From: an uncultured Atopobiaceae bacterium
GTDB taxonomy: Bacteria; Actinomycetota; Coriobacteriia; Coriobacteriales; Atopobiaceae
NCBI GenBank assembly: GCA_947625235.1
Contig: CANQNP010000004.1
Coordinates: 1-56,358 of the forward strand
Reading direction: 5' to 3'
Length of the DNA: 56,358 nucleotides
Made by a program: the position numbers and the translations under genes. Positions 6,676 to 14,966 of this stretch are shown here, one piece after another (position 1 is the first letter of the stretch; each line of letters opens with the position of its first letter). The notes under the pieces were generated by a model. That model did no database searches and was not told the origin of the DNA. It saw nothing but the letters and a program-made list of their open reading frames with translations.

Positions 6676-8780
6676 AGGAGCCCCAATCCCGCGAGGCTCA
6701 CCTTGAGCGGGATGCGGATCTGCGTCCCGGGGATGGGGAGCTCGGCCACGGTGAACTCCACGTCGCGGATATCGCTCGCAAGCTCGCGGCCGGCGGCGGC
6801 GAGGAGCTCCGCCACCCCGCCGTTGGTGGGCATCGCCTGGAGGTAGCGTCGGATGTCCGCCGATTGCGTGGAGCCGTCCTTGTCGAGGACATCCTGCGTG
6901 TTGCAGAGCACGGGCTTCTTGATGCGCATATCCGCGGGTTGGAATCCGAGCGCGTCCACGATGCTCGTGAGCGTGTTCGAGAGCCAATCGGCGATGACGC
7001 CGAGCCCTATGGAATCGAGGCCGTCGAAGAGGCTGCGCGCCGCTCCCGAGATGCCCTCGGCGGCGGATCCGTATCCCACGAGGAGCCGGCCCCAGAGGGT
7101 CGTGATGCCCTGGAGGAGGCCCTCGATGCCGCCGTCCTCGCCCTCGGAGACCGCATCGAAGAACCGCGAGAGGATGTTGTTCTCGGCGGTGGCGTCATCG
7201 GGAGCGAGGGTCGCGGCCGCCATCGCGCAGCCAGCGGGGAGCTCCGCGTCACCGGTAAGCGTGCTCGCGAGCGAGGACGGACTGTCCGCGGAACCATGGA
7301 TGACGATGGCGATGCAGCCCCATGCCCCGGGCGGGCAGAGTGAGGGCCTCGGAACGGCGAGCGCTTGCAACGCCTCCTCGAAGGCGTCGGCTCCGCCCTC
7401 GCCCGACGAGCGCATCGCCTCCTCGGCGGCGTCGAGCTCGGCCTTGGCCGCCGTCCACTCGTGGGAGGCCTCGACGACGATCCGCCAATAGTGTTCGAAG
7501 CCGTTCGTGGTGTTCGTCGAGGCCGCGGCCACGCGTCCCATCTCGGAGGTCGACAGGTGGCAGACGGCGCATTCCCGCGCGGCGCCCGCGTCCATCTGGG
7601 CGAGCGTGATGGATCCCGCAGGCGCGCCCTTCGCGCCCGGGCACGAGGCGTAGGCGTGGATCGTCCTTCCCCCCGCCTCCTCGGTCGTGGGCCACGCGAC
7701 CTGCGTGTACATGGAAGTCGCGCGCGTCTCGGATGCGTTGTGCGCGAGCGAGGGAAGCTCCATCGACACGGAACCATCGGCGTTTTGCCGGTAGAAGCCC
7801 CGGTTCACCTCGCTCAGGGCGTAGGCGTAGTAGACCTTGCGCATGGCCGAGTTCGCCTGCTCGTCGGGAGCGCTCGAGGCCGGGGCCTCTTGGGCGCGGC
7901 GCGCCGCGTAGTAGGCCCGCGCACGGGAGAGCGCGACGCCGAAGTTCCATCCCTCGGGATTCGAATAGTTGGGGTTGTCCTCGCCGTAGAGCGAGGCGAG
8001 GCTCGCCGCGCGCGACCTCATGCAGAGGGGATCGTCCACGCAGTCCGCGCGCCAACCCTTCTCCTGCGCGCGGTCGAGTGCCTCCTTGGCCTCCTTGGCC
8101 TCGTCGGAGGCCTCTCCCAGCTCCTCCGCCGCCCCCTCGATGTCGTCGATCTCCACGTCGTCGGCGAGGTCGAAGTCGGATTTCCCCTCCTCGGGGAACG
8201 GAATCGCCACCCCCGCGTAGCCCACGGCCCCGGTGTTATTCGCCTGGACGGTCACGAACGAATCGGCGGCGATGAGCGCGGGCACGCTTCCCTCGAGCTT
8301 CTCGAGGTTCTGCGCCGCGGAGGTGGCGAAGTCCTTGCGGGCGTCCATGATCTTTCCGCCGGCATCCACCACGTGGAGCCCCGTGGGGGCCATCCCCGGG
8401 ACCGCGCAGACGATGAGTCCCGCGCCCATCACGAAGAGGCCGGCGAGCCCGAGCGTGAGCACGCAGGCATCCGTCACCTCGGCGACGAGCGTGTAGGCCT
8501 TCACGACCTGCTCGCCCGAAAGCGCGCAGGAATCCGCCACCGCCTGGACATCGGCCGCGCGCGATCCCACCCACTGCACCTGCGCGAGCGTGAGCGTGAG
8601 GGAAAGCGAGACCAGGAGCGCGAGGGCCACGGCCACGGTCGTATAGCCGCCCTCCTCGTCGAGGAAGAGGGAAAGCCCGAGGTGGCGGGGCCCGTGAGGA
8701 CGAAGGTGCGCGACGCGCCCGCGCCTCGCCCTGCGCGCACGGCCTCCTCGCTCAGCCATTCCACATGGAAACCCAGTCAT
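6672..8780 (-). CDS. Large TadG-like Tad pilus protein with Cys-rich exported domain
   Basis: The 702-residue protein starts with an Arg-rich cytoplasmic tail, then EEGGYTTVAVALALLVSLSLT and SRAADVQAVADSCALSG, which is the TadG/TadE-like pattern, and a second hydrophobic stretch near residues 105-125. The rest is predicted outside the membrane and holds many paired cysteines (DCVDDPLC, ECAVCH, LCPPGAWGC), suggesting disulfides. The ATG at 8780 has GGAGGGAGG five bases upstream and overlaps the preceding gene by 29 bases. TadG proteins are thought to anchor the pilus or sit at its base; the size here is above the roughly 400-600 residues common for TadG. The exact role is inferred. Confidence 0.7.
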   Translation of the reverse strand: MTGFPCGMAERGGRARRARRGRVAHLRPHGPRHLGLSLFLDEEGGYTTVAVALALLVSLSLTLTLAQVQWVGSRAADVQAVADSCALSGEQVVKAYTLVAEVTDACVLTLGLAGLFVMGAGLIVCAVPGMAPTGLHVVDAGGKIMDARKDFATSAAQNLEKLEGSVPALIAADSFVTVQANNTGAVGYAGVAIPFPEEGKSDFDLADDVEIDDIEGAAEELGEASDEAKEAKEALDRAQEKGWRADCVDDPLCMRSRAASLASLYGEDNPNYSNPEGWNFGVALSRARAYYAARRAQEAPASSAPDEQANSAMRKVYYAYALSEVNRGFYRQNADGSVSMELPSLAHNASETRATSMYTQVAWPTTEEAGGRTIHAYASCPGAKGAPAGSITLAQMDAGAARECAVCHLSTSEMGRVAAASTNTTNGFEHYWRIVVEASHEWTAAKAELDAAEEAMRSSGEGGADAFEEALQALAVPRPSLCPPGAWGCIAIVIHGSADSPSSLASTLTGDAELPAGCAMAAATLAPDDATAENNILSRFFDAVSEGEDGGIEGLLQGITTLWGRLLVGYGSAAEGISGAARSLFDGLDSIGLGVIADWLSNTLTSIVDALGFQPADMRIKKPVLCNTQDVLDKDGSTQSADIRRYLQAMPTNGGVAELLAAAGRELASDIRDVEFTVAELPIPGTQIRIPLKVSLAGLGLL

Positions 8781-9261
8781 CGTAGCCTCCCTCCAACCAA
8801 TCGGGCCTCACGGCCTCCGTCGTGCTCACGGAGAGCGCGAGGCCCTCCTCGTCGGCGACGCCGAGCGCGCGCGAAACGAACGCGAAGAGCGGGAGGAGGG
8901 GCACGTGCCCAGAGATGGTCACCGTCACCTCCGCGTCTCCCTCGGCCCCCGAGGTATCGATCGTCCAGTCCTCCTCGCCACCGCCGTGGAAGGGCGCGGC
9001 CTCGGGAACCGCGGCGAGCCTCCTCCTCGCGAAGGCCTGGAGCTGCTCGTCGGTGATGTCGCCCCTGCGCGTGGCGAGGATCCTGCAGAGCTCGGAGGCG
9101 GTGGCGCTCATCACCGAGCGGGTGTAGAGCACGCAGACGGGCTCCATGAGCACCGCGAAGACCACGAGGAGGGAGGGCAGGAGCAGCCCCGCCTCCACGC
9201 TCGATTGGCCGCGTTCCTCGCGCACGGGCGCCCGCAAGGGCCTATCCCTCCGCATCCGCAT
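8752..9261 (-). CDS. TadE-like pseudopilin (first copy)
   Basis: The 169-residue protein has a basic N-terminus, the motif ERGQSSVEAGLLLPSLLVVFAVL with a possible prepilin cleavage after the glycine and glutamate at +5, one membrane segment, and a short exported domain ending in YDDWVSMWNG. This is the TadE-like pattern of minor pseudopilins in Tad systems. The start is 9 bases after the stop of the small Flp-like gene, with a modest GAGGG site. Its 3' end overlaps the TadG-like gene by 29 bases, again indicating coupling. Confidence 0.78.
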   Translation of the reverse strand: MRMRRDRPLRAPVREERGQSSVEAGLLLPSLLVVFAVLMEPVCVLYTRSVMSATASELCRILATRRGDITDEQLQAFARRRLAAVPEAAPFHGGGEEDWTIDTSGAEGDAEVTVTISGHVPLLPLFAFVSRALGVADEEGLALSVSTTEAVRPDWLEGGYDDWVSMWNG

Positions 9262-9270
9262 GGACGGCCC

Positions 9271-9501
9271 TCAGTAGAGCGCGACGTCTTGGAGGGCGCC
9301 GACGAAGGACTGGGCCTGGCTATGGGAGGCGGCTTCGACGGCCTCGCTCACCACCACGCCCGAGCTCGCCGCCTTGGCGATCGCCCCGAGCGCGACGACC
9401 ATGGCGAGGAATGCGCCGAGCACGATCGCGTACTCCACCGTCGATTGGCCAAGGCGCTCAGAGCGCATCTGCGCTAAGCGCCTCTTCCCACATCTCAGCA
9501 T
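9271..9501 (-). CDS. Second Flp-like pilin
   Basis: The 76-residue peptide has an 18-residue basic leader ending in glycine, then QSTVEYAIVLGAFLAMVV, which fits the Flp/TadE prepilin site G|XXXXEY and a single hydrophobic helix, followed by about 35 further residues. The ATG at 9501 has GAGG close upstream and gives a 44-base overlap with the preceding gene; an ATG at 9468 would shorten the leader to 7 residues but has a poorer site. It is probably a minor pilin, because it lies away from the first Flp gene and has a longer mature part than that gene's product. Confidence 0.72.
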   Translation of the reverse strand: MLRCGKRRLAQMRSERLGQSTVEYAIVLGAFLAMVVALGAIAKAASSGVVVSEAVEAASHSQAQSFVGALQDVALY

Positions 9502-10018
9502 CGAGCCTCACCACCTCCACGAGCGAGCTGCCGCTCGCGCGTTCTCGCACGCAACACACGTCGACCCATCCCGCGTCTGCGACCACGCATCCCCAGGCCC
9601 TCCCGAGGAAGTCGAGGTAGGAGGCCTCGAAGAGCGTGGCTCCCGCATCGCGGTAGCTCTCGAGGACCCACGTGGCCACCTCCGGCACGTCGCCGTCGCG
9701 CTCAAACGCCTTCGCCTCGCCGAGCTCGCCCATCACGCGTTCGATGGACTGGGCCGCACGGAGCGCCGCATCGCCCTCGAGGCCGTCGCCCGCTTCCCCG
9801 CCGAGCGCGCCAAGCTCGCCCAGCGCCTCGCCAAGGGACTGGTCGCCGGGATCTCCCCGCGTCGCCCCAGCCCCGGGCACCGTGGATTGCGCGGAGCTTG
9901 GCGGACTCCCCTCGGAAGGGGACGCGGACCCGCCCGGCACGCACGCGCACCATGCGAGCAATCCGAGCGCCGCGAGGATGCCCACCCAAACGCACCACCT
10001 TCCGCGCCCGCGCGTCAC
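9458..10018 (-). CDS. Membrane-anchored or exported protein of the Tad locus, unknown function
   Basis: I do not recognise the family. A GTG start at 10018 overlaps the stop of the Flp pilin gene (GTGA), so it is translationally coupled to it. The 186-residue product begins with a basic stretch and one hydrophobic segment (about residues 9-25) ending in WCACV; no good lipobox is present. A Gly/Ser/Pro-rich linker follows, then an acidic helical part and a C-terminal segment with CVV and CC cysteines that would be outside the cell. Its position between two pilin genes suggests a pilus accessory or assembly protein, which is inference only. Confidence 0.65.
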   Translation of the reverse strand: MTRGRGRWCVWVGILAALGLLAWCACVPGGSASPSEGSPPSSAQSTVPGAGATRGDPGDQSLGEALGELGALGGEAGDGLEGDAALRAAQSIERVMGELGEAKAFERDGDVPEVATWVLESYRDAGATLFEASYLDFLGRAWGCVVADAGWVDVCCVRERASGSSLVEVVRLDAEMWEEALSADAL

Positions 10019-10362
10019 AGCGAGTTGATGCCGTCGGCGATGGAGGTCCAAAGCTCCTGCACCTTGTCGCGGAAGATGAGGATGGCCATGATCGCGATCA
10101 CCACGAGCACGCCCACCAAGATCGCGTACTCGGTCGTGCCTTGGCCGGCTTCCTCCTCGATGAGCGCGCGACGCCACCGCCGACGGGACCCCCTGCGCTC
10201 GAGCTTCGCGGGCGCCTCATCGACCTCAACGCCTTCCGGATGGAAGACGAGCACCTCCGCGCCTCCAGGCGGGACGGGGCGCCTCCTCGAGGGGGCGCTT
10301 CTTTCTCCCTGCTTCGAAATCCAATCCTCTTCGAAGGGGATCACCTGGGCTTTTGCCTGCAT
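10015..10362 (-). CDS. flp: Flp-type major pilin with long leader
   Basis: The 115-residue prepilin contains the canonical Flp site EEAG|QGTTEYAILVGVLVVIAI: cleavage after Gly73 would give a 42-residue mature pilin with Glu and Tyr at +5 and +6 and one hydrophobic helix. The N-terminal 73 residues are far longer than the usual leader of 10-25 residues. The ATG at 10362 is supported by AAAGGAG five bases upstream and no closer good start was seen, although GAGGAGGAAG inside the codons for IEEEAG could mimic a ribosome-binding site. It lies 38 bases after tadC and overlaps the next gene by 4 bases. Confidence 0.85.
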   Translation of the reverse strand: MQAKAQVIPFEEDWISKQGERSAPSRRRPVPPGGAEVLVFHPEGVEVDEAPAKLERRGSRRRWRRALIEEEAGQGTTEYAILVGVLVVIAIMAILIFRDKVQELWTSIADGINSL

Positions 10363-10400
10363 GACGGCTCCTTTCCCTATTCGCTTCGATAGACGGGCGC

Positions 10401-11057
10401 CTAACCCACGCTCACGAGCGCCGAGGCCACGAGGGGGCCGAGTACGGCGAGGAGCATCGCGGGTACGACGAGGACCCCGAGGGGGACGAGCATCTTCACG
10501 GGCACCTTCTCGATGGCCTCCTCCACGTCGCGCTTGTGGTCGGCGCGGATGGCCGAGGCCTGGCGCACGAGGGTGTCCGTGAGGGGAATCCCGAAGGCAA
10601 GCGACTCGGAGACGGCGGACGCGAAGCGCTCGAGCGCCGACGCATGGACGCGCCCTGCCATGGAATCCAGCGCCTCCGCGCGTGACGCCACGCCCATCGA
10701 CCACGAGAGCCTCGTCTGGTCCATGAGCTCCGCAAGCGGCGTGTCGAAGCGCTCGCAGTAGAGGGCGAGCGAGGCGTCGAAGGAGAGGCCCGCGGAAAGC
10801 CCGAGCGTGAGGATGTCGAGCATCTCGGGCACCTCGGCAAGCTGCGAGATGGCGACGCCCTCGCGCTCCCCGCGTTCCTTGAGCTCGCGCACGAGGGCGA
10901 GGCTTGAGAGCGCCTTGAGGGGACCGGCGTGCCGTGCCCGCCTCGGCGTCGCGGACCCGCCATGCGCGAGGTCCCCACGTGCGCCCGATCCGCCTTGGAA
11001 GAGCCACGCGGCAAGCACCGCGGCCACCGCGGCCATCGCCATGAAGACCACGCTCAT
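10401..11057 (-). CDS. tadC: Tad pilus inner-membrane platform protein TadC (type II secretion F domain)
   Basis: The 218-residue membrane protein has an N-terminal membrane helix (about 2-20), a cytoplasmic GspF-type helical domain containing VPEMLDILTLGLSAGLSFDASL, and two C-terminal hydrophobic segments (LVPLGVLVVPAMLLAVLGPLVASALV). With TadB it should form the platform on which the CpaF ATPase acts. It is somewhat shorter than the typical 280-320 residue TadC. The start ATG overlaps the tadB stop as ATGA, with GGAGGTGAAG in front. Confidence 0.85.
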   Translation of the reverse strand: MSVVFMAMAAVAAVLAAWLFQGGSGARGDLAHGGSATPRRARHAGPLKALSSLALVRELKERGEREGVAISQLAEVPEMLDILTLGLSAGLSFDASLALYCERFDTPLAELMDQTRLSWSMGVASRAEALDSMAGRVHASALERFASAVSESLAFGIPLTDTLVRQASAIRADHKRDVEEAIEKVPVKMLVPLGVLVVPAMLLAVLGPLVASALVSVG

Positions 11058-11980
11058 GGCTTCACCTCCGCCATGATGCGCCGCATCGCGAAGAGCGCGA
11101 TCACGTCGAGCGCGACGGCGATCAGAAGGCAGGCGAGCCCCAGAAGCGTGGACAATCCCTGCCGGTAGTCGGGCGTGAGCATGGCCAGGAACGCGACGAG
11201 CGCCGCGGGGAGGATCATCACGAGGTGCGCGGAGAGCCGCACCTGCGCGGTCTTGGTGGCGAGCTCCGCCTTGAGCGACTGCTGCTCCTCTACGAGCGCG
11301 GCCGAGCGCCGAAGCAAGTCGTCGAGCGGCGCGCCGGTCCTCTGGGAGACCGTGAGCGCGCAGGTGAGGAGCGAGACCCCCGGTGCGTCGAGGGTGCGCT
11401 CGAGCTCGCCCAGCGCCTCGAACACCGACATCCCGCACTGCACCGCGAGGCTCGCGCGCACGAACGCGCGGCCGGCGTCGCCCTTCGCGTGCGAGCCCAC
11501 GTAGCCGATGGCCTGGGTGAGGGTCTTGCCGGCTCCCAAGCTCGAGGCAAGCGAGCGCAGGAGATCGGGCATGGCCGCGGCAATCGAATCCTTGCGCGCG
11601 CGATCGAGGGCCTTGGCCACGAAGGGCACGAGGGCGAGGCTCCCCAGGAGCGCGATCGGAACCATGAGGAGCGTGCCGCAAAGCCAGCTCGCCACCAGGC
11701 TCGCCGCGAGCGTGGCGAGGACGATCGCCCCCGCGGCGCTGCGTCGCCCGAGGTAGAGGTCCACCTTCGCCGCCGCCTCGCGAAGCGCGTCCTCGCAGGC
11801 GATCCATGGCGCGGATTGCACGAGGGGCTCGAGGATCGGCGCCGATCCGAGCCACGCGCAGAGGTCGAGCACGCGGCGATGGAGGAGGATCCGCGAAGCC
11901 CGCGTGCTCCCCGATGCGCCATGGCAGCAGAGGCTCGCCGACGCCATGGCGAAGAGGCAGCAGAGGACGCACGCGCTCAT
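11054..11980 (-). CDS. tadB: Tad pilus inner-membrane platform protein TadB (type II secretion F domain)
   Basis: The 308-residue protein has a hydrophobic N-terminal segment, a pair of membrane helices near residues 83-118, the GspF-like cytoplasmic domain with MPDLLRSLASSLGAGKTLTQAI and GELERTLDAPG, and C-terminal helices around 247-290. TadB and TadC family proteins form the inner-membrane platform of Tad machines. The start at 11980 overlaps the cpaF stop as ATGA; upstream GGGGGG may act as a weak ribosome-binding site, consistent with coupling. Confidence 0.87.
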   Translation of the reverse strand: MSACVLCCLFAMASASLCCHGASGSTRASRILLHRRVLDLCAWLGSAPILEPLVQSAPWIACEDALREAAAKVDLYLGRRSAAGAIVLATLAASLVASWLCGTLLMVPIALLGSLALVPFVAKALDRARKDSIAAAMPDLLRSLASSLGAGKTLTQAIGYVGSHAKGDAGRAFVRASLAVQCGMSVFEALGELERTLDAPGVSLLTCALTVSQRTGAPLDDLLRRSAALVEEQQSLKAELATKTAQVRLSAHLVMILPAALVAFLAMLTPDYRQGLSTLLGLACLLIAVALDVIALFAMRRIMAEVKP

Positions 11981-13311
11981 GCGGCCACCCCCCTGTTCGC
12001 GGAGGTGGAGGATGCCGACGCCGCTCGGACGGTCGGCGCGAGGCGTGGCGCGGTTTCGCGCGCAAAGGGCGGCTCGCCCACGAGCTCCCAGTGGTCGCGT
12101 TCCTCGTCGTAGGTGACGATCGGCGTGAGCGCGACGCTCCCGTCGGGGGCGCGCGTGACCGCCGAGGCGGACGTGACGCGACGCTCGCCCGAGGCCATGC
12201 GCTTGCTCATCACGATGAGGTCGAGGGCGGTGGCGATCTGCTCCTCGAGGATGAGCGCGGGGAGGTCCATCCCGAAGCGCGCCATGAGCACGAGGCGCAG
12301 TATCGCCTCGTCCTCCGTACCCGCGTGGAGGGTCGTCATGGAGCCGTCGTGGCCGGTGTTCATGGCCTGGAGCATGTCGACGCACTCGGCGCCGCGGACC
12401 TCGCCCACGATGATACGATCGGGACGCATGCGCAGGGCGTTCGTCACGAGATCGCGAATGGTCACCTGCCCCCGGCCCTCCACCGAGGCGTCCCTCGCCT
12501 CGAGCCGCACGACGTGGGGATGCTCGTCGAAGGCGAGCTCCGCGGAGTCCTCGATCGTGACGATCCGCTCCGCGTGGCTGATCTCCGCCGAGAGGGCGTT
12601 CAGGAGGGTGGTCTTGCCGGAGCCCGTGCCCCCGGCGACGGCGATGTCCTGCCGACACGTCACCGCCTGCGAGAGCAGCCTCGCGTACCACGCGGGCAGG
12701 CTCCCCATCGCGACGAGGCTCTCGAGCCTGTGGATGCGCCCGGTGAACTTGCGGATCGTCACCACGGGGCCGTCGATGGCGATGGGCGCGATCACGGCGT
12801 TCACGCGGTCTCCGTTTGCGAGGCGCGCGTTCACGATGGGACTCGATTCGTCGAGGCGTCGTCCGAGGGGCGCGAGGATGCGGTCCACCACGAGGAGGAT
12901 CTGCTCGGCGCTCTCGAATACGCGCTCGGCCTCGAGAAGGCGGCCCTCGCGCTCGAAGAAGAGCGAGCTCGTGCCGTTCACCATCACCTCGGTGACGCTC
13001 GGGTCGTCGAGCAGGGGCTGGATGGGCCCCAGGCCCACGACCTCGTCGAGGACCTCGGACACGAGGTGCGCGCGATCCTCTCCCTGCAAACCGTGGTAGT
13101 CGTTCTCGTTGAGGAGCGCCTCGAGGGTGACGGCGAGCTCGCTTCGCGATCGCTCGGCGCTCTCCGATCCCACCACCCCCGCGATGGCCTTGAGGCCGAG
13201 GCGCTCCACGAGGTCGCGCTTGAGTTGTTCTCGCAGCGGGCTGAGGCTCGGCCGGGGCTCGGCCCCCTCCATGTCCGCCTGCGAGGCGATGACCCGCTCG
13301 AGGAGGCTCAT
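11977..13311 (-). CDS. cpaF: Tad pilus secretion ATPase CpaF/TadA
   Basis: The 444-residue hexameric ATPase is predicted to power polymerisation of Flp pilin. Walker A GGTGSGKT is at residues 227-234, and downstream are the Asp-box region VTIEDSAEL, the Walker B-like RIIVGEVRG and the His box MTTLHAGT. The N-terminal domain carries VLDEVVGLGPIQPLLDDPSVTEVMVNG, typical of CpaF/TadA. The ATG at 13311 matches the family start and overlaps the CpaE-like stop codon as ATGA. Only one ATPase gene is present, so retraction, if it occurs, would depend on this enzyme. Confidence 0.95.
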   Translation of the reverse strand: MSLLERVIASQADMEGAEPRPSLSPLREQLKRDLVERLGLKAIAGVVGSESAERSRSELAVTLEALLNENDYHGLQGEDRAHLVSEVLDEVVGLGPIQPLLDDPSVTEVMVNGTSSLFFEREGRLLEAERVFESAEQILLVVDRILAPLGRRLDESSPIVNARLANGDRVNAVIAPIAIDGPVVTIRKFTGRIHRLESLVAMGSLPAWYARLLSQAVTCRQDIAVAGGTGSGKTTLLNALSAEISHAERIVTIEDSAELAFDEHPHVVRLEARDASVEGRGQVTIRDLVTNALRMRPDRIIVGEVRGAECVDMLQAMNTGHDGSMTTLHAGTEDEAILRLVLMARFGMDLPALILEEQIATALDLIVMSKRMASGERRVTSASAVTRAPDGSVALTPIVTYDEERDHWELVGEPPFARETAPRLAPTVRAASASSTSANRGVAA

Positions 13312-14966
13312 GATGCGAGCGCCCTCAGGAACGGAAACACCTCGGCGCGCTTTCCGTGGGCCTTCTCGCCCACCGCCTTCCTCGCACGCTCGCAATCGGG
13401 AAGGACCCCCAACTCGGAGAGGACGAGGGCGAGGTGATGCGCCACGCTCTCCGAGAACGCGTTCGGCACGTCCACGAGCTCGCACGCGTGTCCCGCGCTC
13501 ATGAGCTCTCCCACCTCGATGCCCCCTTCGAAGATGGTGAGCTGTCGCGCGGTCTCGAAGCCCACGTCGGCACGGCTGATGAATCCCTCGTCGCGGTGCC
13601 GAGGGTCGCAGCGGTTGATGAGGCGGCAGATCCTCGTGCGCGCCACGCCGAGGCGCTGCGCGAGGAGGCCCGCCCGGGAGAGCGTGCCGATGGCCCCGGC
13701 GCGCTCGTCCGAGCACACGAGCAGGCGCGATGCCATCTGCGTGGCCTGCGCGACGGCGTCTCCCCACGAGGTCCCGCCGTCCACCACCACGAGGTCGAAG
13801 GCGGCGGAGAGGAACTCGAGGATCTCGGCCGTCCGCGGCGCCACGGTCTCCGCGTACTCCGGCTTGGCGCAGGGTCCGAAGAGCGTGAGCCGCTCCGCCA
13901 CCTGGCGCCCCACCCTCGGCAGTTCGACGTCGAGCGACGCGGTGGCGGTCGGCGTGAGGTCGGCGGGGCCGTCGAGGCCGAAGTAGCCGAAGAGGTTGCC
14001 GAAGGCGAGGTCGAGGTCCACGAGCGCCACCTCCATGCCCCAGGAGGCGGCCGTCGCGGCCATGAGCGCGGCGATCGCGCTCTTGCCCACCCCGCCTCGT
14101 CCGCTCACGAGCACGAGGCGAGGCGAGGCGTGCGCATCGTCGAGTCGCGGCACGAGCGCGAGGTGGGGATGCGGATCATCGTCCGGAAGCGCGGGCATGC
14201 GCACGGTATCCGCGGGCGCCTCGTGGCGCGCGTCTCGCGCCTCCCGGATGCGCGAGGAGAAGGGCTTGTGGCGAAGCCCTTGCTTGGGCTCAGGGGGATT
14301 CCCGAGGCCCGGAACCTGGCGCGCGAGGGTTGCGCCGGCGGTACGTTTGGAGGAGGTTGATGGGCCTCGGGCACCTTCCACGTCGCCAAGTTCCGGTTCC
14401 TCGAGATCGTCTCCCCACGGCGAGGGGGCATGGGCAGTCTCAGCCTCCTCGATCGTGGGCAGAGAGCGGAAGAAGAGGCGACGGTGCGCCACCTCGTCCA
14501 CGTCCAAGGACGCGTCGGCCCGAGAATCGCGCCCAGCCGATGGCTCGTCGTCGACGACCGTCCCCGCACTCGGCGCATCGCCGTGGCGCGGCGCGGGCGC
14601 CGCCTCGTTCGTCGAGGAGGCGAGCCCGAGGACGCCCACCACCTCCCAGGGCTCCACGACCCGCGTGACCTTCGCCTGCGCGGCGCGAGATCGAAGCGAC
14701 CCCGAGGGCGCGTCCGCGACGAGGTAGACGCTCCTCGCCCGCCCGTCTCGCGCGACGGCGGCCGCCACGTTCACCGCCTCGATGGGGCTCGTGTCGCCCA
14801 CCACGGCGCGCCTCAGCCCCGCGGGCCCTTCGAGGAGGGCCTGGCGAAAGAGCCATGGGTCGTCGTAGGCCTCGACGTCGACGCCGCGTGCCTCGAGGAT
14901 CTCCCTCGCCCACGCCTCCTCGCCGGTGCTGATGAGGGAAACGGGGCGTTCGCGATCGGCGATCAT
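13308..14966 (-). CDS. cpaE: CpaE/MinD-like pilus localisation ATPase
   Basis: The 552-residue protein has an N-terminal receiver-like domain (about 8-115), a disordered linker of roughly 160 residues rich in Ala, Pro and charged residues, and a C-terminal MinD/ParA-type ATPase (about 282-500). Its deviant Walker A is GRGGVGKS (289-296), followed by VALVDLDLAFGNLFGYFG and VVVDGG. CpaE/TadZ proteins place the Tad machine in the cell. The linker is longer than in most CpaE proteins. Start at 14966 with AGAGGAG in front, overlapping the upstream gene as ATGA. Confidence 0.85.
   Translation of the reverse strand: MIADRERPVSLISTGEEAWAREILEARGVDVEAYDDPWLFRQALLEGPAGLRRAVVGDTSPIEAVNVAAAVARDGRARSVYLVADAPSGSLRSRAAQAKVTRVVEPWEVVGVLGLASSTNEAAPAPRHGDAPSAGTVVDDEPSAGRDSRADASLDVDEVAHRRLFFRSLPTIEEAETAHAPSPWGDDLEEPELGDVEGARGPSTSSKRTAGATLARQVPGLGNPPEPKQGLRHKPFSSRIREARDARHEAPADTVRMPALPDDDPHPHLALVPRLDDAHASPRLVLVSGRGGVGKSAIAALMAATAASWGMEVALVDLDLAFGNLFGYFGLDGPADLTPTATASLDVELPRVGRQVAERLTLFGPCAKPEYAETVAPRTAEILEFLSAAFDLVVVDGGTSWGDAVAQATQMASRLLVCSDERAGAIGTLSRAGLLAQRLGVARTRICRLINRCDPRHRDEGFISRADVGFETARQLTIFEGGIEVGELMSAGHACELVDVPNAFSESVAHHLALVLSELGVLPDCERARKAVGEKAHGKRAEVFPFLRALAS

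Noticed and set aside
9458-10018. Lipoprotein call for the unknown Tad-locus protein
   Set aside because: The cysteines near the end of the hydrophobic segment (LLAWCAC) do not fit a lipobox, because Trp or Cys precedes them at -1/-2.
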